From: an uncultured Prevotella sp.
Lineage (GTDB): Bacteria > Bacteroidota > Bacteroidia > Bacteroidales > Bacteroidaceae
Reading direction: 5' to 3'
Length of the DNA stretch: 64,000 bases
Assembly: GCA_900546575.1 (NCBI GenBank)
Contig: URDM01000003.1
Span: 1-64,000 of the forward strand
Below the pieces are notes generated by a model. It searched no databases. It was given only the letters and a program-made list of their open reading frames with translations, and was not told where the DNA came from. This document shows, one piece after another, positions 42,028 through 50,683 of this stretch (position 1 is its first letter; each line of letters begins with the position of its first letter). A program made the position numbers and the translations under genes.

Positions 42028-43503
42028 TCATTTGATCCATCCCTCATACTCAAACTTGCACTTCTTGCAGCGGTCGTTCATCTTTACGTATGTGGTCTTG
42101 ATCTTGTTGACTACCCACTGGTGGAGGAAGTCGGCGCGTTCTTTCTGCAATACCACGTTCTTCATCACCTGATAGTCTTCGGTAATGGAGGCGCGGTGGG
42201 CAGGAGTGCGGCTCTTCAGCTTGACAATGGCAGCTACGGTCTTGCCCTTTTCGTTTATCATCTGGAACGCTTTGCTTACATCGCCCACTTCCATGTGCTC
42301 CACTTCGCGAGCCACTTCTGTCGGGAGGTCCTTCATCTGGAACTTTGATGTGCGTCCGTCCTGTCCGTTGTACGACATGAGTCCGTGGTTGTTGCGGGTG
42401 TCTTTGTCGTCGGATACCACCTGGGCAGCCTCCTCAAATGTCACCTTTGCAGCACGTATGTCGGTAGCAAGCGAGTCGAGACGTGTGCACATTGAGTCGA
42501 CAGCCTCGGGCGAAACGCGCGGAATGCGTAGTATGTGGCGCACCTTGATCTTGTCGCCACGCTTGTCGATGAGCTGGATGATGTGGAATCCATACTCCGA
42601 CTCTACGATCTTCGAAATCTTCTTGGGGTCGGTCAGGTTGAACGCTACGCTTGCAAAAGCGGGGTCGAGCATTCCGCGACCTACGTAGTCCATCTCGCCT
42701 CCCTGACGAGCCGAGCCCGGATCCTCAGAGTAAAGACGCGCCAATGTGGCGAAAGAAGTCTCGCCCTTGTTGACACGGTCGGTATAATCACGCAGGTCAT
42801 TCTTTACTCTATTGATTTCCTCCTGGTCGATCTGTGGCTGACGGGTGATTATCTCCACCTCTACTTCTGTAGGAACGAAGGGGATACTGTCCTCGGGCAT
42901 GTCGCGGAAATAGTTGCGCACGTCAGAAGGTGTAACCGAAATGTCGCTCACAAGCTTCTCCTTCATCTGCTGTATGAGCTGATTGTTGCGGAAGTCGTCG
43001 TGCAATTGCGAACGCATCTGAGCCACGCTCATCTTCTTGTATTCCTCAAGTTTCTCCTTCGAACCTGCCTGCTGTATCCAGCGATTGATCTGCATGTCGA
43101 TGTTTTGGGCTATCTCACCCTCTGTAACCTGTATTGAGTCAATCTCAGCCTGATGCAGGAAGAGTTTCTGAACGGCTATCTGCTCGGGTATGGCGCAGTC
43201 GGGATCGCCATGCCATGTCACTCCCTCAGCCTCACCCTGGAGTCGTGTCATCTCAACATCCGACTTGAGTATAGGCTCGTCGCCTACCACCCAGATCACC
43301 TCATCAACTACACTATGCTCGGGAGCCTTGAAGTCGGCATCCACAGCACGGCTCTGTGCCGTGTCAGAAATGGCTACTGCCGATGTGTCGGGCTGCGACT
43401 TTGCATCAATCACCAGACCCTTGCCACGCTGCGCATTGGCTCCTATGCCAGCACACAGCAACACAGCTGCAAGAGCTATCAATATTGATTTTGATTTTTT
43501 CAT
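42028..43503 (-). CDS. SurA-like periplasmic chaperone and peptidyl-prolyl isomerase
   Basis: A periplasmic folding factor of 491 aa for outer-membrane proteins. The signal peptide is MKKSKSILIALAAVLLCAGI ending GANAQ. The N-terminal SurA chaperone region contains VVDEVIWVVGDEPILKSDVE. Two parvulin domains follow: one with FATLARLYSEDPGSARQGGE and FNLTDPKKISKIVESEYGFH, and a second starting KVRHILRIPRVSPEAV. The conserved order guaB, PpiC, SurA, OstA places it in the outer-membrane assembly operon. The gap to the upstream PpiC gene is 65 bp, so co-transcription is likely. Confidence 0.93.
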   Translation of the reverse strand: MKKSKSILIALAAVLLCAGIGANAQRGKGLVIDAKSQPDTSAVAISDTAQSRAVDADFKAPEHSVVDEVIWVVGDEPILKSDVEMTRLQGEAEGVTWHGDPDCAIPEQIAVQKLFLHQAEIDSIQVTEGEIAQNIDMQINRWIQQAGSKEKLEEYKKMSVAQMRSQLHDDFRNNQLIQQMKEKLVSDISVTPSDVRNYFRDMPEDSIPFVPTEVEVEIITRQPQIDQEEINRVKNDLRDYTDRVNKGETSFATLARLYSEDPGSARQGGEMDYVGRGMLDPAFASVAFNLTDPKKISKIVESEYGFHIIQLIDKRGDKIKVRHILRIPRVSPEAVDSMCTRLDSLATDIRAAKVTFEEAAQVVSDDKDTRNNHGLMSYNGQDGRTSKFQMKDLPTEVAREVEHMEVGDVSKAFQMINEKGKTVAAIVKLKSRTPAHRASITEDYQVMKNVVLQKERADFLHQWVVNKIKTTYVKMNDRCKKCKFEYEGWIK

Positions 43504-43568
43504 CTATCTCTTTTTGTTTTATTCTATTTCTTAATGATTACTCACTTTGCAATATCGGCTTCAGCAGT

Positions 43569-45002
43569 CTAATGCTTGTTGACCGTAGCCAGCACCTCGC
43601 GGTTGACATGCACAGCATACTTGCGTCGCAATTCAGCCACCCATTTCTGTTCGAGCTGCTCCTGAAGGTCGGACACTACAAGTTCGCGCACGTCGCTATA
43701 AGCCTGCGGACGCTTTATCATCTTGCCGTATGTGCCCTCTACATTATATATATTATTGTCAGCCGGGGTTGCTTCTGTCTTGTCGATGCCATACTCTGCG
43801 CGGTCAATTGTGGCATTGTCGCCCTTGGCAAAGATGCCTACAACTGCCTTGATGCGCTCGGTAGAATCGTTGAAATGAGTCTTAAGCGCCTCCGCCCATT
43901 TGTCGAACGGCATGCTGCGCAGCAATTTTCTTACAGCCTCGGCATCCTGCTGATTGCGTGTGTAGAATGCCACTCCCTTGAATCGCGGTTCCGTCCACGC
44001 ATATTTCTTGCGATTCTTCTTGAAGAATGCTTGTTGAGCCTGGGTGTCGTTAGCAGCCCGTTCCCATACAATACGGTTTGATATCTCGTACAGCAGGAGT
44101 CCGTCGTGATATTCGCGTATCAATCCACCCATCTCGGTAGAGCCTTTCATCAGTTCTTCGGCACGACGGTCAATCACCTGCTGGGGTGTGAGTGTCGGCT
44201 TGGACAACTTGGCTATAGAGTCGATACGAGCCGAAATGATGCGCTCACGCAGTCCGCGACTCTCTATAAACCGCCTTATGTCGGCACGAACGGAGTCGTA
44301 TGGGAAGAAGTTTCGCTTGTCTACGACTCTCACAATATGATAGCCGTATGGCGAAAGGAATGGCTTCGATATCTCGCCCTTGTTCAGAGCGAAAGCCTGT
44401 TGCTCGAATTCCTTTATTGTTTGTCCTCGTTGTATCCACGACAAGTCGCCTCCCCGCATGCCCGAACCTTTATCGTCGGACAGTCGGCGCGCCATGTCGG
44501 CGAAGTCGGCCCCACCAATCAGGGCCTTATATATAGAATCAGCCTTAAGCGATGCGGCCCGTTGCTGCTTGGCATCAGCCTGCTGCGAGAGAGCCACAAG
44601 AATGTGCTGAGGATGCACCATTCCACCTTCGGCATCGATTCGTGTCTGTGTCTGCTTGTAAATATTACGCGCCTCGCGCTCTATGTCGTCGTCGACGATG
44701 AACGAAGGGCGTACCTGCTGGTCGCGATACATGAGAAATTCCTTGCGGAATGCGGCTGTAGTGTCAATGCCAGCCTGCTCGGCTGCGATGACCTTAAGCT
44801 TGTAGTTGACAAACAGATCGACATATTCTTCTATGCTTTTTCTGTCTATCGTGGTTTCAGCGGCATTCTTGTTGTAGGCATACTCAAACTCCGACCGCGT
44901 AATGTTCTTGCCACCGATGGTCATTATTATCGGGTCGGCGGTCTGGGCAAAAGCGCTGCCTGCCGTGAGCGACATAGCAACCAACAGTGTTTTTATATTC
45001 AT
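43569..45002 (-). CDS. PpiC-type peptidyl-prolyl isomerase (parvulin), periplasmic
   Basis: A 477-aa exported foldase. The signal peptide is MNIKTLLVAMSLTAGSAFAQ. A SurA-N-like segment (IMTIGGKNITRSEFEYAYNK) precedes one clear parvulin domain (HPQHILVALSQQADAKQQRA, ADFADMARRLSDDKGSGMRG, FLSPYGYHIVRVVDKR). A C-terminal region then adopts a second, degenerate parvulin-like fold. It forms a tandem with the SurA-like gene. The two probably have divided roles in outer-membrane protein biogenesis. Confidence 0.92.
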   Translation of the reverse strand: MNIKTLLVAMSLTAGSAFAQTADPIIMTIGGKNITRSEFEYAYNKNAAETTIDRKSIEEYVDLFVNYKLKVIAAEQAGIDTTAAFRKEFLMYRDQQVRPSFIVDDDIEREARNIYKQTQTRIDAEGGMVHPQHILVALSQQADAKQQRAASLKADSIYKALIGGADFADMARRLSDDKGSGMRGGDLSWIQRGQTIKEFEQQAFALNKGEISKPFLSPYGYHIVRVVDKRNFFPYDSVRADIRRFIESRGLRERIISARIDSIAKLSKPTLTPQQVIDRRAEELMKGSTEMGGLIREYHDGLLLYEISNRIVWERAANDTQAQQAFFKKNRKKYAWTEPRFKGVAFYTRNQQDAEAVRKLLRSMPFDKWAEALKTHFNDSTERIKAVVGIFAKGDNATIDRAEYGIDKTEATPADNNIYNVEGTYGKMIKRPQAYSDVRELVVSDLQEQLEQKWVAELRRKYAVHVNREVLATVNKH

Positions 45003-45056
45003 CTTGTTAACTCGGATTATATCCGTTGAATTTGCGTTATATTTAAACCGGTGAAA

Positions 45057-45105
45057 GCAATGGTCCGTGCAGTTGTCTTATACAGACATCTACACAGGCC
45101 ATTGC
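45057..45105 (-). terminator. Possible terminator between guaB and the PpiC gene
   Basis: A 13-bp imperfect stem, GCAATGGTCCGTG (45057-45069) against CACAGGCCATTGC (45093-45105), with a short T tract on the minus strand. It is weaker than the other terminators here. Confidence 0.5.
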
Positions 45106-45169
45106 CTTTTATGCTGTAGCCCAAAATCGTGATGGGCGTAGCGTCGTTTGATTCAATACGTTGCAGCTA

Positions 45170-46648
45170 TTACTGCGGACGTGAGTAGTTAGGAGCCTCG
45201 CTTGTGATGGTGATGTCGTGCGGATGGCTCTCAAGCACACCAGCATTGGTGATGCGTGTGAACTTGGCGTTGTGCATAGCCTCGATAGTTCCGGCACCGC
45301 AGTAGCCCATACCTGAACGCAAACCACCGATGAGCTGATAGATAACTTCCTGCACTGTTCCCTTGTAAGGTACGCGTCCGGCGATGCCTTCCGGCACGAG
45401 CTTCTTCACGTCCTTGGTTCCTGCCTGGAAGTAGCGGTCCTTTGAACCGTTCTCCATAGCCTCAAGCGAACCCATACCACGATAGCTCTTGAACTTACGT
45501 CCGTTGAAGATGATGGTGTCACCAGGGCTCTCCTCTGTACCAGCAACAAGTGAACCGATCATAACCGAGCTACCACCAGCGGCAATAGCCTTCACTACGT
45601 CGCCTGAATAGCGCAATCCACCGTCAGCAATCAAAGGCACTCCTGTGCCCTGCAGAGCTGAGTATACGTCGTAAACAGCGCTGAGCTGCGGAACACCTAC
45701 ACCTGCTACGACACGTGTTGTACAGATAGAGCCCGGGCCAATACCTACCTTAACGGCGTCAGCACCATTGTCTACGAGCATACGTGCAGCCTCGCCGGTA
45801 GCCACGTTACCTACAACGATGTCTACATTAGGGAAGGAAGCCTTAGCCTCGCGCAACTTCTCGATAACGTACTTAGAGTGTCCGTGAGCTGTATCGATAA
45901 CGATAGCGTCGGCACCAGCCTCAACGAGTGCGCTCATACGGTCGAGTGTGTCCATTGTAACACCTACACCGGCAGCCACACGCAGACGACCCTTCTCGTC
46001 CTTGCAAGCCATTGGCTTGTCCTTAGCCTTAGTGATGTCCTTGTAAGTGATAAGACCTACGAGGTGGTTTTCGCTGTCAACAACGGGCAACTTCTCAATC
46101 TTGTTTGACTGGAGGATATCAGCAGCAGCCGAAAGATCGGTCTTGATGTGAGTTGTCACGAGGTTCTCCTTTGTCATCACGTCGTCGATGAGCTTGTCGA
46201 GATGACGCTCAAAGCGAAGGTCGCGGTTAGTAACGATACCTACGAGATGGCACTCGTCGTCAACAACGGGGATACCTCCGATGTGATACTCGGCCATCAT
46301 GTCGAGAGCATCCTTTACTGTCTTGCCACGACGGATAGTCACCGGATCGTAGATCATGCCGTTCTCGGCACGCTTAACGATGGCAACCTGACGCGCCTGG
46401 TCTTCGATTGACATGTTCTTGTGAATAACACCAATACCGCCTTCGCGTGCGATGGCAATAGCCATAGCCGACTCTGTTACGGTATCCATGGCTGCTGTGA
46501 CAAAAGGCACATTCAGACTGATGTTACGAGAGAACTTGGTTTTCAACTCTACCGTTTTGGGCAGTACCTCTGAATAAGCGGGGATAAGAAGGACGTCATC
46601 GTAAGTGAGACCGTCCATTACAATTTTATCAGCAACAAATGATGACAT
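45170..46648 (-). CDS. guaB: Inosine-5'-monophosphate dehydrogenase
   Basis: A cytosolic enzyme of 492 aa that oxidises IMP to XMP with NAD+, the committed step to GMP. The TIM barrel begins LTYDDVLLIPAYSEVLP. Two CBS domains are inserted at about 100-210 (VKDALDMMAEYHIGGIPVVD, LPVVDSENHLVGLITYKDI). The catalytic loop has GIGPGSICTTRVVAGVGVPQ with Cys309. The C-terminus is EAMHNAKFTRITNAGVLESH. It is monocistronic in appearance, with a -7 box 23 bp upstream and a possible terminator after the stop. Confidence 0.98.
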   Translation of the reverse strand: MSSFVADKIVMDGLTYDDVLLIPAYSEVLPKTVELKTKFSRNISLNVPFVTAAMDTVTESAMAIAIAREGGIGVIHKNMSIEDQARQVAIVKRAENGMIYDPVTIRRGKTVKDALDMMAEYHIGGIPVVDDECHLVGIVTNRDLRFERHLDKLIDDVMTKENLVTTHIKTDLSAAADILQSNKIEKLPVVDSENHLVGLITYKDITKAKDKPMACKDEKGRLRVAAGVGVTMDTLDRMSALVEAGADAIVIDTAHGHSKYVIEKLREAKASFPNVDIVVGNVATGEAARMLVDNGADAVKVGIGPGSICTTRVVAGVGVPQLSAVYDVYSALQGTGVPLIADGGLRYSGDVVKAIAAGGSSVMIGSLVAGTEESPGDTIIFNGRKFKSYRGMGSLEAMENGSKDRYFQAGTKDVKKLVPEGIAGRVPYKGTVQEVIYQLIGGLRSGMGYCGAGTIEAMHNAKFTRITNAGVLESHPHDITITSEAPNYSRPQ

Positions 46649-46671
46649 ATAACTTAAAAATTTATTGCGTG

Positions 46672-46679
46672 CAAATTTA
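46672..46679 (-). promoter_or_regulatory. -7 box of guaB
   Basis: TAAATTTG on the minus strand (46679-46672), 23 bp before guaB. No clear -33 element. Confidence 0.55.
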
Positions 46680-46763
46680 GCAATAAAAATCCAATTGGGT
46701 GCATTTTCTTCCGACTTTATTTCGGGCGTTAATGCAAATTAACGGCTGGATATGAAAGTTGGG

Positions 46764-46787
46764 ATGGTGAGATGGTGAGATGGTGGG
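46764..46787. repeat. 8-bp tandem repeat GATGGTGA
   Basis: About three copies of GATGGTGA lie between the guaB promoter and the sulfatase terminator. Simple repeat only. Confidence 0.6.
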
Positions 46788-46792
46788 ACTTC

Positions 46793-46845
46793 TAAAAACG
46801 CCCCATAAGGAAGCATTAACATACAATGCCTGCCTTATGGGGCGC
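46793..46845 (-). terminator. Terminator of the sulfatase gene
   Basis: A perfect 12-bp stem, CGCCCCATAAGG (46799-46810) and CCTTATGGGGCG (46833-46844). On the minus strand it is followed by TTTTT. Confidence 0.85.
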
Positions 46846-46858
46846 TTGACCCGGTTCA

Positions 46859-46899
46859 CCTATTATATATATAGGATACACATATTATATATATAGGAT
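46859..46899. repeat. Third type of 22-bp repeat (2 units, AT-rich near-palindrome)
   Basis: TATTATATATATAGGAT occurs at 46861 and again at 46883, exactly 22 bp apart. The core CCTATTATATATATAGG is nearly palindromic. It lies between the sulfatase stop and its terminator. Confidence 0.75.
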
Positions 46900-46909
46900 T
46901 CGCCTGTTG

Positions 46910-48454
46910 TTAATATGGCAACGTAACCTTGAACATCGGATTGTCGGTGTGTTCCTTCTTGATTACGTCGATGAGCTGCTTGACGATTTCGGGATGCTTG
47001 TCTGACACGTCAATGTCCTCGTGCAGGTCGTTGGCGAGATTGTACAGACGTGGCTTACCCTTTACTACTACCAGTTTCCAGTCGCCTCGGCGCACACCAA
47101 TCTGATCGGTCTCGTGGAACTCCCAGTACAGATGGTCGTGCAGCTGCTGCTTGTCGGCATTGCCCAGAAGTGTCGGCGCGATGCTGATGCCGTCGAAACC
47201 GTCGCCCGGCAGGGCACGGTTGGTGTAGCGCTTGCGGAAGTTCTTCACACCGGCAAGGTCGCAGAATGTAGGCATAAGGTCGTAGAAGGCAAACTGCAGG
47301 TCGCTTGTTGTGCCAGCCTGAATGCGTCCCGGCCACCATGCTATGAACGGAATGCGTATGCCACCCTCGTAGCACTGGCGCTTCAATCCGCGCAGTTTGC
47401 CGTCGCGACCGAAGTATTCGGGATCGGCACCGCCCTCCTCGTGAGGTCCGTTGTCGCTTGTGAAGATGACGAGAGTGTTCTTGTCGAGTCCCTTCTCTTT
47501 CAGTTTGGCCATCACTTCACCTACGTACGAGTCCAGACGGGTTATCATTCCGGCAAAATGGGCGTGTGTATGCTCCACGGGATTATAGCGCGAGCCTTCC
47601 TGTCCGCCCCAAGTCTTGTCGACGAAGAACTTCTTCTTGTAGCCCTCAAGTATCTGGTCGTCGGGCTGTGCCAGCTCGGCATGAGGCAGAGTGTAGGTGA
47701 AGAAGCCTACAAACGGATGCTCGGCATCCTGACTGTCAATCCACTCCAGTGCCTTGTCGTGTATCATACGTGCCGAGTACTGGGTGCGCTTGAAGTAGTC
47801 CTTGCCAAACATCGGATACTTGATGTTCTCCTCCATCACCTCACGCACAACGGCTGTATCGCCCTGCGAACGCGAGAAGCGGTTGAGGAAGTTGGGATAA
47901 TACAGATGAGCCTGGAACTGGCAGATGTAGCCATAGAACTCATCGATGCCACGCTTGTCGGGTGTTGAAGCCGAACCTTCATAACCTCCTGCCCACTTGC
48001 CGAACACGCCTGTGCGATAGCCGCGGTCCTTGAGCATTTCGGGCAGAATCTTATGGGCAGGGTCGTAAGGCTCCTGACCTACTACGGCGAAGTCGACGTT
48101 GTCGCCATACTTCACGGTATTCTTGTACGACCAATACTCCTTGTTGCCACGTACATGCGAGTGTCCCGAGTGCTGACCGGTCATAATGGTAGCTCGCGAC
48201 GGTGCCGACACGGGCGAACCTGCATATGCCTGAGTGAAGCGCATGCCCTCGCTTGCCATACGGTCGATGTTGGGCGTAGAGATATAGGGCTGTCCATAGC
48301 ATGCAAGGTCGCCATACCCCATGTCGTCGCACAATATAAATATGATGTTGGGGCGTGCAGGGTCGTTGGCCTTAGCGGCCTTTGCTGTCTTAGCCGCAAG
48401 CAGCGTTGGCACGCAAGCAATGCCTGCCGAGGCTAATAGAAGAGATTTGTTCAT
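46910..48454 (-). CDS. Arylsulfatase, S1 family, Ser-type
   Basis: An exported sulfatase of 514 aa. The signal segment is MNKSLLLASAGIACVPTLLA, then AKTAKA. The catalytic domain begins PNIIFILCDDMGYGDLACYG, whose acidic pair binds the metal. The modified residue lies in SPVSAPSRATIMTGQ, where Ser83 takes the place of Cys. It would therefore need the radical-SAM anSME maturase, not the oxygen-dependent enzyme. Also present are IFTSDNGPHEEGGADPEYFG and, near the end, YWEFHETDQIGVRRGDWKLV. It likely desulfates host mucin or another sulfated glycan. It lies downstream of susCD but has its own promoter box after a terminator. Confidence 0.93.
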   Translation of the reverse strand: MNKSLLLASAGIACVPTLLAAKTAKAAKANDPARPNIIFILCDDMGYGDLACYGQPYISTPNIDRMASEGMRFTQAYAGSPVSAPSRATIMTGQHSGHSHVRGNKEYWSYKNTVKYGDNVDFAVVGQEPYDPAHKILPEMLKDRGYRTGVFGKWAGGYEGSASTPDKRGIDEFYGYICQFQAHLYYPNFLNRFSRSQGDTAVVREVMEENIKYPMFGKDYFKRTQYSARMIHDKALEWIDSQDAEHPFVGFFTYTLPHAELAQPDDQILEGYKKKFFVDKTWGGQEGSRYNPVEHTHAHFAGMITRLDSYVGEVMAKLKEKGLDKNTLVIFTSDNGPHEEGGADPEYFGRDGKLRGLKRQCYEGGIRIPFIAWWPGRIQAGTTSDLQFAFYDLMPTFCDLAGVKNFRKRYTNRALPGDGFDGISIAPTLLGNADKQQLHDHLYWEFHETDQIGVRRGDWKLVVVKGKPRLYNLANDLHEDIDVSDKHPEIVKQLIDVIKKEHTDNPMFKVTLPY

Positions 48455-48479
48455 ATCGATTGTTGTTTGTTTTCAGTTG

Positions 48480-48487
48480 CAAAGTTA
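48480..48487 (-). promoter_or_regulatory. -7 box of the sulfatase gene
   Basis: TAACTTTG on the minus strand (48487-48480), 26 bp before the sulfatase start and just downstream of the susD terminator. Confidence 0.55.
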
Positions 48488-48508
48488 ATGATTTTGTCGA
48501 GAACGACA

Positions 48509-48568
48509 TAAAAAAATCCCTACCTCCTTACCTCTATTCCGCTGAGAGAGGGGCAAGGGGGTAGGGCT
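48509..48568 (-). terminator. Terminator of the susCD operon
   Basis: A long imperfect stem pairs AGCCCTACCCCCTTGCCCC with GGTAAGGAGGTAGGGA on the minus strand, followed by seven T. Confidence 0.8.
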
Positions 48569-48582
48569 TTACGTATCAATGT

Positions 48583-50658
48583 TTACTTGCCAAGTCCGAA
48601 CAACTCGTTGTAGCCCGGATTCTGCGAAAGCTGGGGATTGAGCGCAATCTGCTTGGTCGGTACCATCATCAGATAGTAAGTGTCAAGCCATCCGCCACCT
48701 GCATCGAGCGGACTCGGATAGGTATATATCCATCCTGAGCCAATAGAATTGGGCTCGCCTACTGACTTACCGGCATTCTGAATCTCGTCGTAGTCTACAA
48801 ACGAGCCAGAGTACTTGCTGCCCTTTGTGCCATAAGGATTGTCGGTAGCCGTAATCCACATACCGCACGGCTGGCGATTGACATAATAAGCTGCCTTAGC
48901 CCAACGACGAATGTCGTAGAAAGCAAATCCCTCACCGAACAATTCTATCTGACGTTCGCGGCGAATCTCCCACAATACGGGGTTGACATTGTAGTTGCCG
49001 AACTTGCCGCCATGGCCTGTCCACCAAGGAGCGTCGCCCTTGTCGCGGTTAGGATCGAAGTCGTCGTTGATGTCGGCTACAACCATGTGTGCCACACCCG
49101 AACGGTCGCGCAACTTGTTTATGGTCTTGTCGGCTACGCTTTGGTCGAATCTGCCGAGTTCCCAAGCAGCCTCAGCATAGTTGAGCAGCACCTCTTCAAT
49201 CTTGAATATAGGCTTGTCGGCTGTACAGTATGAGCTTGAACCAGTAGAGAATTCCCACATGTCGTAGTGCTTCCAGGTGTAGTAGCCTGTGCGGCAACGC
49301 ATGTAGGCAGTTGTAGAGTTATCGGTCAGGTTAGGACTGTTCTTCGTAAGCGACGCTCCCCAGTTCTGTCCTGGTACTCGCTTCATACCCGTTCCGCCGA
49401 ACGTACCGCCACGCAGACACTGTGTGTTGGCACCGAGATAGTCCATGTATGTGCGATACTTGGCAGCTTCCTCAGCAGTTACGGTGTGTCCTTCAATCAC
49501 GTCGCCAGCCTTGGCGTAGCGCCACGACTTGAACAGATTGACTCCGTCGACATTGCCACTGTTAGGAACCACTACGTAAGGCGGCTGTATGTTCTGATAG
49601 AGACGCGGGTCGCGGTCGGCAAATGTGTCCCACATATCCTTGCCCTTACCACCCTTATAACCAGAGTTGGGGTTGGCTATAGGCAGACCGTTCTTCATCA
49701 GGAACATGTCTACAGTGTACTGAGGCACGTCTTCGTGATGTGCTGCGATGTGCTCGTAGTCGTTGCCACGGTTCATCAGTATGCCGTCGACATACTGCTT
49801 GAAGAAGATGACACCCGGAACGTTGGTCAAGTCCTCGGTAGTCCACATCTCGCCATAGCCCGATGCAGGCGTATTCTCCGTACCATTATATAATGTAGGA
49901 TACTTAGCCATGAGTTCCTGCGACACGGTGAGACACTTGTTCAAGTAGTCCTCATACGGTTCGTCGAGTCCATGATACTTTGCCCATGTGCCCTCGCGCA
50001 ACAGGAAACGCGACAAGGCGGCACGTGCAGCATCGGCAGAGATAGTGTTGTCGCCGTCGTTGAAGTCGCCAATGTTGTTGATGGCATACTCCAGACATTC
50101 TACTATTTTCTGTGCCACTTCCTTACGCGGTGTGCGCGGACCGTAAGTTTCGGGACTTTCCTCGTTAATTACGTTCTCTATCCAAGGCACATCGCCAAAT
50201 CGGTCGATGAGTTCCATATACCACCACGCCTTGAAGAAGTAGCCTACCGAGCGCCAATGCTTGGCTTCCGACTCCTTAAGCACGCCGTCGTCAAGATGCG
50301 AGAGCATGATATTGATGCGGCGTATATAGTCAAAGTTCCATCCGTTGCCCGTTGTTGTCTGCGTCACATTGCGATAGGCATACTGGTTCTTGTTGTTGTC
50401 ACGGCTTGTCACGAGTCCGCCGTAGAAGTCGCCGTAGAACTGCGAGTTGACAACGCTGCTATTGAAGTTGGTGCGGATGTTAGTGTCAGTAAACATGGCG
50501 TAGCACGGATACATGAACGCCTTGAAGTTGTCGTACTCAAGGAATGCGTTGACCTCGGTCAGGTCGGTCTTAGGCGTCTTCTCAAGAAAGTCGTCGTTGC
50601 ACCCCGTGAGCGTGAGTGTTGCGGCAAGAGCTGCCGCGGCGAATATCTTATTATTCAT
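48583..50658 (-). CDS. SusD/RagB family glycan-binding lipoprotein
   Basis: A surface lipoprotein of 691 aa that caps the SusC transporter and binds its oligosaccharide. The lipobox LTLTGC puts the lipidated Cys at 20, followed by NDDFLEKTPKTDLTEVNAFL, the classic SusD start. TPR-like helices are visible (HWRSVGYFFKAWWYMELIDR, FGDVPW). The C-terminal part has EEVLLNYAEAAWELG, INKLRDRSGV and IRRERQIELFGEGFAFYDIR, the family signature. It lies 25 bp downstream of susC and is followed by a terminator. At 691 aa it is longer than typical (about 550-600), suggesting a large binding face. The glycan is not known. Confidence 0.95.
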   Translation of the reverse strand: MNNKIFAAAALAATLTLTGCNDDFLEKTPKTDLTEVNAFLEYDNFKAFMYPCYAMFTDTNIRTNFNSSVVNSQFYGDFYGGLVTSRDNNKNQYAYRNVTQTTTGNGWNFDYIRRINIMLSHLDDGVLKESEAKHWRSVGYFFKAWWYMELIDRFGDVPWIENVINEESPETYGPRTPRKEVAQKIVECLEYAINNIGDFNDGDNTISADAARAALSRFLLREGTWAKYHGLDEPYEDYLNKCLTVSQELMAKYPTLYNGTENTPASGYGEMWTTEDLTNVPGVIFFKQYVDGILMNRGNDYEHIAAHHEDVPQYTVDMFLMKNGLPIANPNSGYKGGKGKDMWDTFADRDPRLYQNIQPPYVVVPNSGNVDGVNLFKSWRYAKAGDVIEGHTVTAEEAAKYRTYMDYLGANTQCLRGGTFGGTGMKRVPGQNWGASLTKNSPNLTDNSTTAYMRCRTGYYTWKHYDMWEFSTGSSSYCTADKPIFKIEEVLLNYAEAAWELGRFDQSVADKTINKLRDRSGVAHMVVADINDDFDPNRDKGDAPWWTGHGGKFGNYNVNPVLWEIRRERQIELFGEGFAFYDIRRWAKAAYYVNRQPCGMWITATDNPYGTKGSKYSGSFVDYDEIQNAGKSVGEPNSIGSGWIYTYPSPLDAGGGWLDTYYLMMVPTKQIALNPQLSQNPGYNELFGLGK

Positions 50659-50683
50659 TGTTCAGGCTTTTATAGTTGTGTTA

